From assembly GCA_937892115.1 (NCBI GenBank), contig CALAUI010000019.1, forward strand, positions 1-64,000: a stretch of DNA of 64,000 nt, in the 5' to 3' direction. A program made the translations under genes and the position numbers. The notes beneath the pieces are model-generated. The model saw nothing but the letters and a program-made list of their open reading frames with translations, did not search any database and was not told the origin of the DNA. The stretch is from an uncultured Clostridia bacterium. GTDB lineage: Bacteria; Bacillota; Clostridia; Oscillospirales; Acutalibacteraceae. Position 1 is the first letter of the stretch. Each line of letters starts with the position of its first letter. Shown piece after piece: positions 26,215 to 34,371 of the stretch.

Positions 26215-26242
26215 ATACTAAGAGTCTACATACAATGAGTAT
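26215..26242. promoter_or_regulatory. Tandem C-box-like operators
   Basis: Two 13-bp elements, ATACTAAGAGTCT (26215-26227) and ATACAATGAGTAT (26230-26242), are separated by two bases. They agree at ten of thirteen positions and each is partly palindromic (ACT-nnn-AGT in the first, ATAC...GTAT in the second). The tandem arrangement next to the -35 region matches known C-protein operators, where the distal site activates and the proximal site represses. Confidence 0.65.
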
Positions 26243-26574
26243 CACTTCAAGACACATAGAGATAAAAGAGGCATTATTGTAGGTAGAGAAAACTTTTGTG
26301 GCAACATATTGGCAACAAAAATTTGGATAGCCCGAGTTTTGGGGATAATACAGATAATACAAATTCCACGAGCTAAATCATCTAAGCAAAATTGTTTAGA
26401 TTAAGAAATCAAAGAGTGAGGGCAAGTAAAATAATGCTTTCTAATTAAGAGTGATAGTTGAGGGTGTTTGAGCATATCAACACCCCTATATAGATGGGTA
26501 AATGAAAGAAAATGCGGATGTTATCGAAAAGATTAGTTCGATAAAATTCTAATTTTGCTGTTTGAGGAATACGG
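26243..26574. other. Non-coding stretch between the controller and acetyltransferase genes
   Basis: About 330 AT-rich bases without a gene. It contains GGGTGTT/AACACCC (26462-26485), a small hairpin, and TTATCGAA/TTCGATAA (26521-26544) with an eight-base centre, an operator-like repeat 31 bases before the acetyltransferase gene. No integrase, tRNA end or direct repeat marking an attachment site was seen. Confidence 0.45.
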
Positions 26575-27084
26575 ATGTTAATTGAAACGGAAAGGTTAAT
26601 CATAACTGAGTTTACAATGGACATGGCTAAGGTTGTTCAGGAAAATTCAGTGGATGAAGATAATAAAAGATTTGTTCCTGATGAGGTATGGGAATCGGTA
26701 GAAGAAGCAGAGGAAACTTTGGAGTTCCTTATAACACAATACGGTTCTTTTGAAGGACCGCTTGTATATCCAATTATTGTTAAAGAAAATAATGATAATG
26801 TAGGCTACGTGCAATTGGTCCCTATTGAAGATGGAAGGTGGGAAATCGGATATCATATTGCAAAAAGATGCACAGGAAATGGGTATGCAACTGAAGCGGT
26901 AAGGGCATTCCTTCCGGTCGTTGCAAACATAGTTAATGTGACAGAAATTTACGGTATTTGTCTGGCAGCGAATAAGGCTTCAGATGCTGTTATGAAAAAA
27001 TGCGGATTTATAAATGTTTATAGTGGAATGGGATTATACCAGGGTTCTGACAGAGAAATTATAAAAAATATATGGAAGGTCTAA
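26575..27084 (+). CDS. GNAT acetyltransferase (RimJ/RimL type)
   Basis: A 169-residue acetyl-CoA-dependent N-acetyltransferase. It begins IETERLIITEF, typical of the RimJ/RimL branch; the acetyl-CoA-binding turn is RCTGNGYATEAVRAFL, and the end has ASDAVMKKCGFI. The acceptor is unknown; relatives modify ribosomal proteins, antibiotics or toxins. GAGG lies just before the ATG. Its AT-rich codons (AAA, GTT, CCT, CCA) resemble the restriction-modification genes, so it is probably part of the same acquired island. Confidence 0.88.
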   Translation: MLIETERLIITEFTMDMAKVVQENSVDEDNKRFVPDEVWESVEEAEETLEFLITQYGSFEGPLVYPIIVKENNDNVGYVQLVPIEDGRWEIGYHIAKRCTGNGYATEAVRAFLPVVANIVNVTEIYGICLAANKASDAVMKKCGFINVYSGMGLYQGSDREIIKNIWKV

Positions 27085-27213
27085 ATTCCGATTTTGTGAA
27101 CGACAACAAATTATAATTTTCAAAGCAAACAGAGGGTATGGGTGCATTACAGAGCGGTATTTCAAATCCGAAATAACCGTCAATACACAATCTGAAAATA
27201 CGGAGAGAAAAGC

Positions 27214-27894
27214 ATGAAAGAAATCGAGGATTTACTGTTTGAGCTCAGGGATGAAGAATACGCCGCATTTCAGGCGAAGCTGACACCGTCAGTAGATAAA
27301 GAGCTTTTCATCGGCGTCAGAGTGCCCGAGGTCAGAAAACTCGCCAAGCAATTGAAGAACAGTCCGACGGCTGAGGAATTTCTGAAGGAGCTTCCTCACA
27401 AATATTATGACGAAAATATGCTTCACGGTCTGCTCATATCGGAAATAAAGGACTACGAAAGAGCGGCAGAGGAAACGGATTGTTTCCTACCCTACGTGGA
27501 TAACTGGGCGGTTTGTGATATTATGTCGCCTAAAGTATTCGGAAAGCATAAGCCGGAGCTTCTGAAAAAAATCCGTGAGTGGACGGCTTCGGAAAAGACT
27601 TACACCGTAAGATTCGGCATTGAAATGCTGATGAGCCATTTCCTTGATAAAGACTTCAAGCCGGAGCACCTTGAAATCCCCGCATCGGTGCGTTCGGAAG
27701 AATATTACGTAAATATGATGATCGCGTGGTATTTCGCTACGGCTCTTGCCAAGCAATGGGATGCGGCAATTACTTACCTTGAGCAGAAAAAGCTCGGTGA
27801 TTGGGTACACAATAAAACCATTCAGAAAGCACGAGAAAGCTACAGAATAACAGACGAGCAAAAAATCTATCTCAAAACTCTGTGCCGCAAATGA
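27214..27894 (+). CDS. DNA alkylation repair protein (AlkD-like)
   Basis: A 226-residue protein built of HEAT-like helical repeats. Relatives of AlkD excise N3- and N7-alkylated purines without flipping the base. The family signature is DNWAVCDIMSPKVF, with the tryptophan and aspartate that line the DNA cleft, plus RVPEVRKLAKQL near the start and GDWVHNKTIQKARES near the end. Codon use is closer to the chromosome than to the restriction island. GGAGA precedes the ATG and a good terminator follows. Confidence 0.88.
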   Translation: MKEIEDLLFELRDEEYAAFQAKLTPSVDKELFIGVRVPEVRKLAKQLKNSPTAEEFLKELPHKYYDENMLHGLLISEIKDYERAAEETDCFLPYVDNWAVCDIMSPKVFGKHKPELLKKIREWTASEKTYTVRFGIEMLMSHFLDKDFKPEHLEIPASVRSEEYYVNMMIAWYFATALAKQWDAAITYLEQKKLGDWVHNKTIQKARESYRITDEQKIYLKTLCRK

Positions 27895-27906
27895 AAAAAT
27901 AAAGGG

Positions 27907-27935
27907 AAAACCGTCGGAATTTCACCGACGGTTTT
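27907..27935 (+). terminator. Terminator of the AlkD-like gene
   Basis: AAAACCGTCGG and CCGACGGTTTT form an 11-bp stem with a seven-base loop, and the T-run continues for two bases. It lies 12 bases after the stop. Confidence 0.88.
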
Positions 27936-28057
27936 TTACTCTCACAGCGTCCAAAATTCCAACCGATAATTTGGCGTAAACAGTAGACTTTTCTGAATTA
28001 TTATGTTAATATGATAAATAAGTTGTTTCAAAAATGAAATTTTATTCATTTTATCAG

Positions 28058-28090
28058 GTCTGTTTCGGAACGTGCATCCGGTAAGCAGAC
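28058..28090 (+). other. Hairpin in the leader of the secreted esterase
   Basis: GTCTGTTT pairs with AAGCAGAC (one T-G), and inside it CGGA pairs with TCCG across a seven-base loop with a small bulge. It lies 30 bases before the start codon. I do not recognise a riboswitch class; it may just protect or modulate the mRNA. Confidence 0.3.
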
Positions 28091-28120
28091 GTTAATCAAA
28101 ATGCTGACAAGGTGGGGAAA

Positions 28121-29242
28121 ATGAATATGTGCAAGAAGATAATAAGCATTATAATGTCGGTCATTCTGGCAGTGGGATGTATTTCTTTTACTGCCCTTGC
28201 AGATGAAGACATAAACACGGAAGAGCCGGTAATCACAGAAGAAGAGAATCCCGAAGAAGAATTCATACCCAAGGAGCCCTTATCCGTTTCAAGCGGTGTT
28301 GAGGCGCTGAGAGGCCAGTTTGAATCGGGCGTTGCTCCCGAAACCGACGGATTCACGCTTGACTATAAATATTACTCTCCCGTAGGCACAAACGACAAAA
28401 CAAAATATCCTCTTTTCATATTCCTTCACGGAATAGGTCACGGCGACTATGTCGGCTCACAGCTTGACGACAGCGATATGGCTTACTGGTCATCAAAAGA
28501 GCTTCAGTCAAGATTTGACAATGCAGGCGGCGGATTCATTCTGATGCCCAGGGCGCCCGAGCAGATGCTGGTTTACTGGGGTGAAAATCTGGTTAATCCC
28601 CTTCGCAAGCTGATAGACGATTTCATTGAACAGCACAGAGATAATATTGATACTACCCGTATTACCATAAGCGGCTCATCCGCAGGCGGCGGTATGGTAT
28701 GGATGATGCTCAGCGAGTATCCCGAATTATTCGCGGGTGCGATTCCCCTTGCATCTACCACAATGCCGACAATCTTTGACGTAATGAAGGCATCAAACAC
28801 CTCAATATGGCTCGTTGCAAGCAGTCTTGACCCCATCATCAGCTATCCTTTCAACACGCTGGTTATATGGGGAATGATAAAGCTGACAAACGAAAACAAG
28901 GGAAACTGCCGGCTTTCAACGTTTTCATCGGTTACGAATCCGGACGGCGGACTGTCATCGGACAATCACCATCTGGCAGGTGTAATAACCTACGACCTGC
29001 ATACATTGAGTGACGGAAAATATCCGTATCTTGAGACGGTTGACGGTAACGGAAACACGGTTGATTTAACCCCTCCGGCAGGACTTATCAAGTGGATTTC
29101 AAACACTTATTCAAATTATGACGGCACACCATCAACGGAAAAGACGTCAATAATTGAGGGAATCATAAACTTTTTCGTTTCAGCCGGCAGAAATTTCATG
29201 CTGTTCTTCGTACACATTTTCCAGGAAATACTGGGACTGTAA
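28121..29242 (+). CDS. Secreted serine esterase/PHB-depolymerase-like hydrolase
   Basis: A 373-residue exported protein. The signal peptide is MNMCKKIISIIMSVILAVGC followed by ISFTALA; a cysteine in the core could be read as a lipobox, but the ALA site fits signal peptidase I better. An acidic linker (about residues 29-51) follows. The alpha/beta-hydrolase domain has FLHGIGHGD (oxyanion loop) and SGSSAGGGM with the nucleophile Ser187; a likely catalytic histidine is in SDNHHLAG. It resembles feruloyl or acetyl esterases acting on plant polymers. The C-terminus is a hydrophobic aromatic tail (INFFVSAGRNFMLFFVHIF). I chose the ATG at 28121 because AAGGTGG lies upstream; a GTG at 28112 overlaps that site. 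Confidence 0.82.
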   Translation: MNMCKKIISIIMSVILAVGCISFTALADEDINTEEPVITEEENPEEEFIPKEPLSVSSGVEALRGQFESGVAPETDGFTLDYKYYSPVGTNDKTKYPLFIFLHGIGHGDYVGSQLDDSDMAYWSSKELQSRFDNAGGGFILMPRAPEQMLVYWGENLVNPLRKLIDDFIEQHRDNIDTTRITISGSSAGGGMVWMMLSEYPELFAGAIPLASTTMPTIFDVMKASNTSIWLVASSLDPIISYPFNTLVIWGMIKLTNENKGNCRLSTFSSVTNPDGGLSSDNHHLAGVITYDLHTLSDGKYPYLETVDGNGNTVDLTPPAGLIKWISNTYSNYDGTPSTEKTSIIEGIINFFVSAGRNFMLFFVHIFQEILGL

Positions 29243-29265
29243 GTAAAATAACAAATGCAATAAAT

Positions 29266-29294
29266 CGGCACCTGTTCAAAACGAGCGGGTGCCG
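29266..29294 (+). terminator. Terminator of the secreted esterase
   Basis: A 12-bp stem beginning CGGCACCTGTTC, including two T-G pairs, with loop AAAAC is followed by TTCAATTT. It lies 23 bases after the stop codon. Confidence 0.8.
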
Positions 29295-29326
29295 TTCAAT
29301 TTATCCGATTGAATTTTTTCGGAATA

Positions 29327-29360
29327 TTGAATACGGCATCGGAAAATGATATAATGCCGT
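29327..29360 (+). promoter_or_regulatory. Promoter with a flanking inverted repeat, acetyltransferase gene
   Basis: TTGAAT (29327-29332) and TATAAT (29350-29355) are 17 bases apart. ACGGCAT and ATGCCGT form a perfect 7-bp inverted repeat around the -10, a possible operator. Confidence 0.7.
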
Positions 29361-29416
29361 CTGCGGGAGTTGTGGGAGCAATATAAAACAACAAATTTTA
29401 ACAAAAGGAAAAAGAA

Positions 29417-30064
29417 ATGGACAATAAAGTAAAAATCAATGAAATAATTATCAGAAACGAGAAAAAAGAAGATTACGCAGAGGTTGAAAACCTTGTAAGA
29501 GAAAGCTTCTGGAACGTATACAGACCCGGCTGTCTGGAGCATTTCGTACTGAAAAAGCTGAGAGACGACCCCGATTTTGTACCGGAGCTTGATTTCGTAA
29601 TGGAAAAAGACGGAAAAATAATCGGTCAGAATATTTTTGTCAGAGCCGAAATCTCCGGGGACGACGGCAGTAAAATTCCCATAATGACCATGGGACCTAT
29701 CTGCATTGCCAATGAGCTTAAGCGAAAGGGCTACGGAAAAATACTGCTGGACTATTCGCTTGAAAAGGCAAAGGAGCTCGGATGCGGTGCTCTCTGCTTT
29801 GAGGGCAACATTCTGTTTTACGGTAAAAGCGGATTCACGTACGCATCGGACTACGGAATACGATATCACGGTTTGCCCGAGGGTGAGGATGCTTCGTTTT
29901 TCCTCTGTAAGGAACTGATAGCCGGATATCTGTCGGGAATAACGGGCGAATACTCAACGCCGAAGGGCTACTTTATCGCAGAAGAATTCCCCGAAGAATT
30001 TGAAAAATATGAGGCGGCATTTCCTTATAAAGAGAAGCTGAAGCTGCCCGGTCAGCTCGTGTAA
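29417..30064 (+). CDS. GNAT acetyltransferase (YhbS-like)
   Basis: A 215-residue N-acetyltransferase. The N-terminal IIRNEKKEDYAEVENLVRES, the central TMGPICIANELKRKGYGKIL (acetyl-CoA loop) and FYGKSGFTYASDYGI match the COG3153/YhbS group. The acceptor substrate is unknown. It stands alone between two terminators with its own promoter and AAAAGGAAA as ribosome-binding site. Confidence 0.85.
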   Translation: MDNKVKINEIIIRNEKKEDYAEVENLVRESFWNVYRPGCLEHFVLKKLRDDPDFVPELDFVMEKDGKIIGQNIFVRAEISGDDGSKIPIMTMGPICIANELKRKGYGKILLDYSLEKAKELGCGALCFEGNILFYGKSGFTYASDYGIRYHGLPEGEDASFFLCKELIAGYLSGITGEYSTPKGYFIAEEFPEEFEKYEAAFPYKEKLKLPGQLV

Positions 30065-30082
30065 TTCTATAACCTCAAAAAT

Positions 30083-30124
30083 ATAGGACACTTTTCGTAA
30101 AACACAGATACGAATGTGTCCTAT
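30083..30124 (+). terminator. Terminator of the YhbS-like gene
   Basis: ATAGGACAC and GTGTCCTAT pair, with an inner TTCGT/ACGAA, and TTTTTG follows. It sits shortly after the stop at 30064. Confidence 0.8.
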
Positions 30125-30189
30125 TTTTGTTACTGTATACAAAAAGCACTGAGATTATTGACATAATAACGAAAGAGGGGTAATATATT

Positions 30190-30219
30190 TTGTAATTTTA
30201 TACAATATATTGTATAAAA
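30190..30219 (+). promoter_or_regulatory. Promoter overlapped by a perfect 24-bp palindrome, symporter gene
   Basis: TTGTAA (30190-30195) and TATAAA (30213-30218) are 17 bases apart. The 24 bases 30196-30219 are a perfect palindrome whose half site is TTTTATACAATA. It fills the spacer and the -10, so a protein bound there would block RNA polymerase. GntR-type repressors use similar TTGTATA half sites. Confidence 0.7.
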
Positions 30220-30255
30220 CATCACAGCACAATGAATTCACAGGAGGAAAACATC

Positions 30256-31815
30256 ATGAACTCTACAATGGTAATCACTTTGATACTGATTGTCTGCTTC
30301 TTTTCATTGATGGTAGCAATCGGTCTCAAATCAAGAAAACACGCATCCGACGTTGACGGTTTCGTTCTCGGCTCACGTTCAGTCGGTCCCTGGCTCAGTG
30401 CCTTCGCTTTCGGCACTTCCTATTTCTCAGCGGTTATCTTTGTAGGTTATGCAGGCCAGTTCGGCTGGAATTTCGGTGTTGCATCAACATGGATAGGTCT
30501 GGGCAACGCATTCATCGGCTCCCTTCTCGCATGGAGCATACTCGGCAGAAGAACAAGAATCATGACCCAGTCCCTTTCAAGCAAGACCATGCCCGATTTC
30601 TTCGGCAACAGATTCAATTCGGAAGGACTTAAAATCGCCGCATCGTTCATCACGTTTGCATTCCTCATTCCTTATACGGCATCTCTTTACAACGGTCTTT
30701 CAAGACTTTTCTCAATGGCATTCAACGGTATTGACTACTCGGTATGCGTTATCATCATGGCAGTGCTTACCGGTATTTACGTAATCGCAGGCGGATACAT
30801 GGCTGCAGCCATCAACGACTTCATCCAGGGTATTATCATGCTCGCAGGTATCGTAGCCGTTATCCTTGCCGTTCTCAATGACAACGGCGGTCTTACGGCT
30901 GCCATGTCAAGTCTTGCAAACGGCGAAAACGGCGGATGGGAATACGCTTCATTCTTCGGCCCCAACCCCGGCTTCCTGCTGATAGTAGTTCTCCTTACCT
31001 CGCTCGGTACATGGGGACTTCCTCAGATGGTCGGTAAATTCTACGCAATCAAAAACGAAGATTCAATCAAGAAGGGTACAATCATCTCCACTTTATTTGC
31101 AATCATAGTTGCAGGCGGCTGTTACTTCCTCGGCGGTTTCGGCAGACTTTACAACGTAGACGTTGAGACAGAGGGCTTCGATGCAATCATCCCCGAAATG
31201 CTTTCAACCCTCTCCCCCGTTCTTATCGGTGTCGTAATCGTACTTGTACTTTCCGCATCAATGTCAACCCTTTCATCCCTCGTGCTTACGAGCAGCTCAA
31301 CAATTACGCTTGACTTCATCGCTCCCATTTCAAAGAAAGAAATGAGCGAAAAGAAAAAGATGATCTTCATTCGTTCTTTCATCGTTGTATTTATTGTCAT
31401 TTCCGCAGTAATCGCAATCAAGCAGGCATCCAACAAGAGTCTGTTCATTGCACAGATGATGGGTGTTTCATGGGGCGCACTTGCAGGTGCATTCCTTGCT
31501 CCCTTCCTCTACGGTCTGTACTGGAAGAAGACAAGCAAAGCTGCTGTCGTTGTTTCGTTTATCTTCGGCGTAGGTCTTGAAATAGTACAGCTTCTCTTCT
31601 CAATCGGTGCTATCGCTCCCTCAACAAATCCCGTACTTGCTTTCGTATTCAAGAACTCACTCTACTCCGGCGTTGTTGCAATGATAGGCGGTCTTATCAT
31701 CGTACCCGTAGTAAGTCTTCTTTCAAAGAAAACCGTACCTGCAGATGCAGAGAAGATGTTTGAATGCTACAACAGCACGACCACTGTTGAGGTTACCGAC
31801 AGTCTCGGCAAGTAA
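30256..31815 (+). CDS. Sodium:solute symporter (SSS family)
   Basis: A 519-residue membrane transporter with about 13 helices. It drives uptake of an organic solute with a sodium gradient. Family features are FVLGSRSVGPWLSAFAFGTS near the start, VIAGGYMAAAINDFIQGIIM in the middle and VLVLSASMSTLSSLVLTSSS in the sodium-site helix. The substrate could be proline, pantothenate, a sugar or an organic acid; the sequence does not decide. I use the ATG at 30256, which has GGAGG upstream; the ATG at 30232 does not. It is a single-gene unit under a palindromic promoter. Confidence 0.92.
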   Translation: MNSTMVITLILIVCFFSLMVAIGLKSRKHASDVDGFVLGSRSVGPWLSAFAFGTSYFSAVIFVGYAGQFGWNFGVASTWIGLGNAFIGSLLAWSILGRRTRIMTQSLSSKTMPDFFGNRFNSEGLKIAASFITFAFLIPYTASLYNGLSRLFSMAFNGIDYSVCVIIMAVLTGIYVIAGGYMAAAINDFIQGIIMLAGIVAVILAVLNDNGGLTAAMSSLANGENGGWEYASFFGPNPGFLLIVVLLTSLGTWGLPQMVGKFYAIKNEDSIKKGTIISTLFAIIVAGGCYFLGGFGRLYNVDVETEGFDAIIPEMLSTLSPVLIGVVIVLVLSASMSTLSSLVLTSSSTITLDFIAPISKKEMSEKKKMIFIRSFIVVFIVISAVIAIKQASNKSLFIAQMMGVSWGALAGAFLAPFLYGLYWKKTSKAAVVVSFIFGVGLEIVQLLFSIGAIAPSTNPVLAFVFKNSLYSGVVAMIGGLIIVPVVSLLSKKTVPADAEKMFECYNSTTTVEVTDSLGK

Positions 31816-31836
31816 TAAGTAATAAATATTATAATC

Positions 31837-31878
31837 AAGAAGAATTTTGAGGATGAAGACATTCTTGAAATTCTTCTT
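31837..31878 (+). terminator. Terminator of the symporter
   Basis: AAGAAGAATTT and AAATTCTTCTT form an 11-bp stem, with a further small inner hairpin, and TTTTATT follows. Confidence 0.8.
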
Positions 31879-31883
31879 TTTTA

Positions 31884-31912
31884 TTGCAGTCAATCAGGAT
31901 TTTTGGTATACT
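31884..31912 (+). promoter_or_regulatory. Promoter of the acetyltransferase-yitT pair
   Basis: TTGCAG and TATACT are 17 bases apart, and the -10 ends 15 bases before the start codon. The leader would be very short. Confidence 0.6.
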
Positions 31913-31927
31913 GAATAAGGTGATAAT

Positions 31928-32458
31928 ATGACAGTAACATTCCGGAAAGCAACAGAAAATGATATTGACGCCATTGAGCGGATTTACGATAAAATCCATA
32001 AAGCCGAAAAGGTAGGAAAGCTCACCGTCGGCTGGGAAGAGGGAGTATATCCCGTAAGAGAAACCGCCGTTCGGGCATTGGCAAAGGACGAGCTGTTTGT
32101 ATCGGAAGCGGACGGAAAAGCAGTCGGCTCAGCCATACTCAACCACTTTCAGCCGGAGGGCTACGACAGAGTAAAATGGCAGTATGAATATGACGAAAGC
32201 AAAATACTCGTTATGCATACTCTGACGGTTGACCCGGATTACGGCAAAAAAGGGATTGGCAGTAAATTTACCCTTTTTTATGAAGAATATGCAAGGAAGA
32301 AGGGCTGCCTTGCCCTGAGAATAGATACCCAGGAAAAGAACGCCGCCGCAAGGAAAATGTATAATAAGCTCGGCTTCAGAGAAATCGGGATAACCGACGT
32401 TTCCTTTAACGGTATTCCCTCGGTACACCTTGTATTGCTTGAAAAGAACGTGAGGTAA
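31928..32458 (+). CDS. GNAT acetyltransferase
   Basis: A 176-residue N-acetyltransferase. VTFRKATENDIDAIERIYDK opens the domain, LTVDPDYGKKGIGSKFT holds the acetyl-CoA loop, and IDTQEKNAAARKMYNKLGF is the typical C-terminal part of the fold. The acceptor is unknown. It is followed two bases later by a YitT-type membrane protein, so the two are co-transcribed. Confidence 0.88.
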   Translation: MTVTFRKATENDIDAIERIYDKIHKAEKVGKLTVGWEEGVYPVRETAVRALAKDELFVSEADGKAVGSAILNHFQPEGYDRVKWQYEYDESKILVMHTLTVDPDYGKKGIGSKFTLFYEEYARKKGCLALRIDTQEKNAAARKMYNKLGFREIGITDVSFNGIPSVHLVLLEKNVR

Positions 32459-32460
32459 GA

Positions 32461-33345
32461 ATGAAAAGAATAAGCACAAAAACCGTTATTAAGATAATAT
32501 CCGAATATCTGATGATGGGCATCGGCTCCGCTATCGCCGCATTTTCCATCGAGGAGTTTCTGCTTCCCAACAAAATACTTGACGGCGGTGTGGTCGGTAT
32601 AAGTATGATAATCAGCACACTGACGGCTAAAATACCGCTGAGCTTACTGACGCTGATACTCAACATCCCCTTCCTGCTGGCAGGGCTCAGAAAGATGGGA
32701 AAGCGGTTTGTAATCAAATCCGCATTTTCAATGGCGGTATTTTCTCTCTGTCTTAAATTATTTGCTCCCATTCAGAATGCAACCGACCAGTATCTGCTTG
32801 CGGTATGCTTCGGCGGTGTGCTTCTGGGTGTCGGCGTGGGACTTGTAATCAGATTCGGCGGATGCCTTGACGGAACGGAAACCGTTGCCATACTGCTGAA
32901 TAAAAAATTCGGTCTGCCCGTCGGAAAGGTAGTGCTGATTTTCAACATCATCATTTATACGGCGGCAAGCATACTTTTCGGCATTGACAGAGGCATGTAT
33001 TCGCTGCTGACTTACTTCATCACCTCTAAGGTTATTGACGTGGTTGAAAACGGTCTTGATAACGCCAAGGCGGCTATGATAATAACCGATGACGCGGATG
33101 AAATAAGCGACAAAATATATCAGAAGCTCGGACGTACCGTAACGATTATCAACGGAACGGGATTCATCAGCGGTGATAAAAAGATACTTTACTGTGTTAT
33201 TACGTATCTTGAGGTATGGGAATTAAAGCACATAATCGATACCGTTGATTCCTCCGCATTCGTTACGATAAGCGACGTTTCCGAAATAATCGGAAACCAC
33301 ATCAAATCCACCGATATTGAGCGGATTGAAGATAAAACAGAATAA
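32461..33345 (+). CDS. YitT family membrane protein (DUF161/DUF2179)
   Basis: A 294-residue protein with five to six membrane helices in the first two thirds and a soluble DUF2179 domain (about residues 205-285). Signature segments are NKILDGGVVGISMIIS, RFGGCLDGTETVAILLNKK, and VTIINGTGFISGDKKILYCVI at the C-terminus. The family is widespread in Firmicutes; its transport role is not proven. It follows the acetyltransferase gene by two bases. Confidence 0.92.
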   Translation: MKRISTKTVIKIISEYLMMGIGSAIAAFSIEEFLLPNKILDGGVVGISMIISTLTAKIPLSLLTLILNIPFLLAGLRKMGKRFVIKSAFSMAVFSLCLKLFAPIQNATDQYLLAVCFGGVLLGVGVGLVIRFGGCLDGTETVAILLNKKFGLPVGKVVLIFNIIIYTAASILFGIDRGMYSLLTYFITSKVIDVVENGLDNAKAAMIITDDADEISDKIYQKLGRTVTIINGTGFISGDKKILYCVITYLEVWELKHIIDTVDSSAFVTISDVSEIIGNHIKSTDIERIEDKTE

Positions 33346-33349
33346 GTTT

Positions 33350-33388
33350 AACCCGCCGGAAAGAAATTCACGCTCTCTCCGACGGGTT
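33350..33388. terminator. Bidirectional terminator between yitT and eamA genes
   Basis: AACCCGcCGGA pairs with TCCGaCGGGTT with one mismatch. GTTTTTT follows on the plus strand. It lies between convergent genes. Confidence 0.8.
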
Positions 33389-33407
33389 GTTTTTTATAAG
33401 ACGTTTT

Positions 33408-34328
33408 TTATTCAATCGCTTTTTCTTTCTTTTTGAAATTGAGGGATGAAACCACCGTACCCGCGATTACAAGCACGATTCCGACTGCGGAAACGAGATT
33501 GATTTTTTCGTGAAGAAAGATATATGAAAAAATAATCGTAACAACGGGAATGGCATAGATATATACGCCCGACCTTACGGGGCCGATTATGGCGGTCGCC
33601 TTATTCCACGCAAGGAAGCAGGTGCAGGAAGCAATTATACCCAGGAACAGAAGATACAATACCGTTTTAGGGTCGGTAAATCTTGAAAATGAGCCCTCAA
33701 ATCCGAAAAACGGAAGGGAAACAGCCATTGTCAAAGCACCCCAGAAATAAACGTGCCTTGTAACGTAAAGCGTACCGTAGCCCTTATCCGTTACCTTTTT
33801 GACGATATTCGTATAAATACCCCAGGTAACCGCACATATAAGCGCAAGGAAATCTCCGAGAGGATTCAGGCCAAATTCGGATGCACCGTTGAAGCTGATG
33901 AGAACTATACCCGTTATGGCAACCGCGAAGCCGATAATAAAATTGATTCCGGGGCGTTTTTCTTTAAGAAAAATCACCGCAAACAGAGCAATGAAAAAGG
34001 GATTTGTGCAAACGATAGTGCTTGTATTTGAAGCGTAGGTATACTGCATTGAAACAATTTCAAGTACACCGTAAAGGAACAGCCCGATAACGCCTGCCGC
34101 GACAAAGAAAAGCTCGTCTTTTTTTGATGCCTTTTCGGGCAGGGGCTCTTTACCTTTGATAAGCCGAGCAAGAGCAAGCAGTAAAAATGCGATTGCGAAT
34201 CTTGTACAGAGAATCTCAGCCGCGTTGAAGGACTGCATAAGCTTCTTTGTTATTATGAAGGTCGTTCCCCATATCAGAACGGGATAAAGAGCAAGCAGAT
34301 TTCCCGTAAAAGCCGTTTTTTTATCCAT
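33408..34328 (-). CDS. EamA/DMT superfamily transporter
   Basis: A 306-residue membrane protein with ten helices in two EamA repeats. LYPVLIWGTTFIITKKLM opens the first and LICAVTWGIYTNIVKKV the second. Such permeases export amino acids or other metabolites; the substrate here is unknown. The ATG at 34328 has AAAGGAA upstream; a longer reading would overlap the lipase gene by about 150 bases. It is the last gene of the long minus-strand string. Confidence 0.9.
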   Translation of the reverse strand: MDKKTAFTGNLLALYPVLIWGTTFIITKKLMQSFNAAEILCTRFAIAFLLLALARLIKGKEPLPEKASKKDELFFVAAGVIGLFLYGVLEIVSMQYTYASNTSTIVCTNPFFIALFAVIFLKEKRPGINFIIGFAVAITGIVLISFNGASEFGLNPLGDFLALICAVTWGIYTNIVKKVTDKGYGTLYVTRHVYFWGALTMAVSLPFFGFEGSFSRFTDPKTVLYLLFLGIIASCTCFLAWNKATAIIGPVRSGVYIYAIPVVTIIFSYIFLHEKINLVSAVGIVLVIAGTVVSSLNFKKKEKAIE

Positions 34329-34340
34329 ATAACATTCCTT

Positions 34341-34364
34341 TGCCCTCTCCGTAAAGAGAGGGCA
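34341..34364 (-). other. Hairpin just before the EamA gene
   Basis: TGCCCTCTC and GAGAGGGCA form a perfect 9-bp stem with a six-base loop. On the minus strand the ribosome-binding site of the EamA gene begins right after it and no T-run follows. It may lower read-through or expose/protect that site; it does not look like a normal terminator. Confidence 0.5.
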
Positions 34365-34371
34365 TATTGCT

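Noticed and set aside
27941..28120. Riboswitch upstream of the secreted esterase
   Set aside because: Only one modest hairpin is present and no known aptamer core is recognised.
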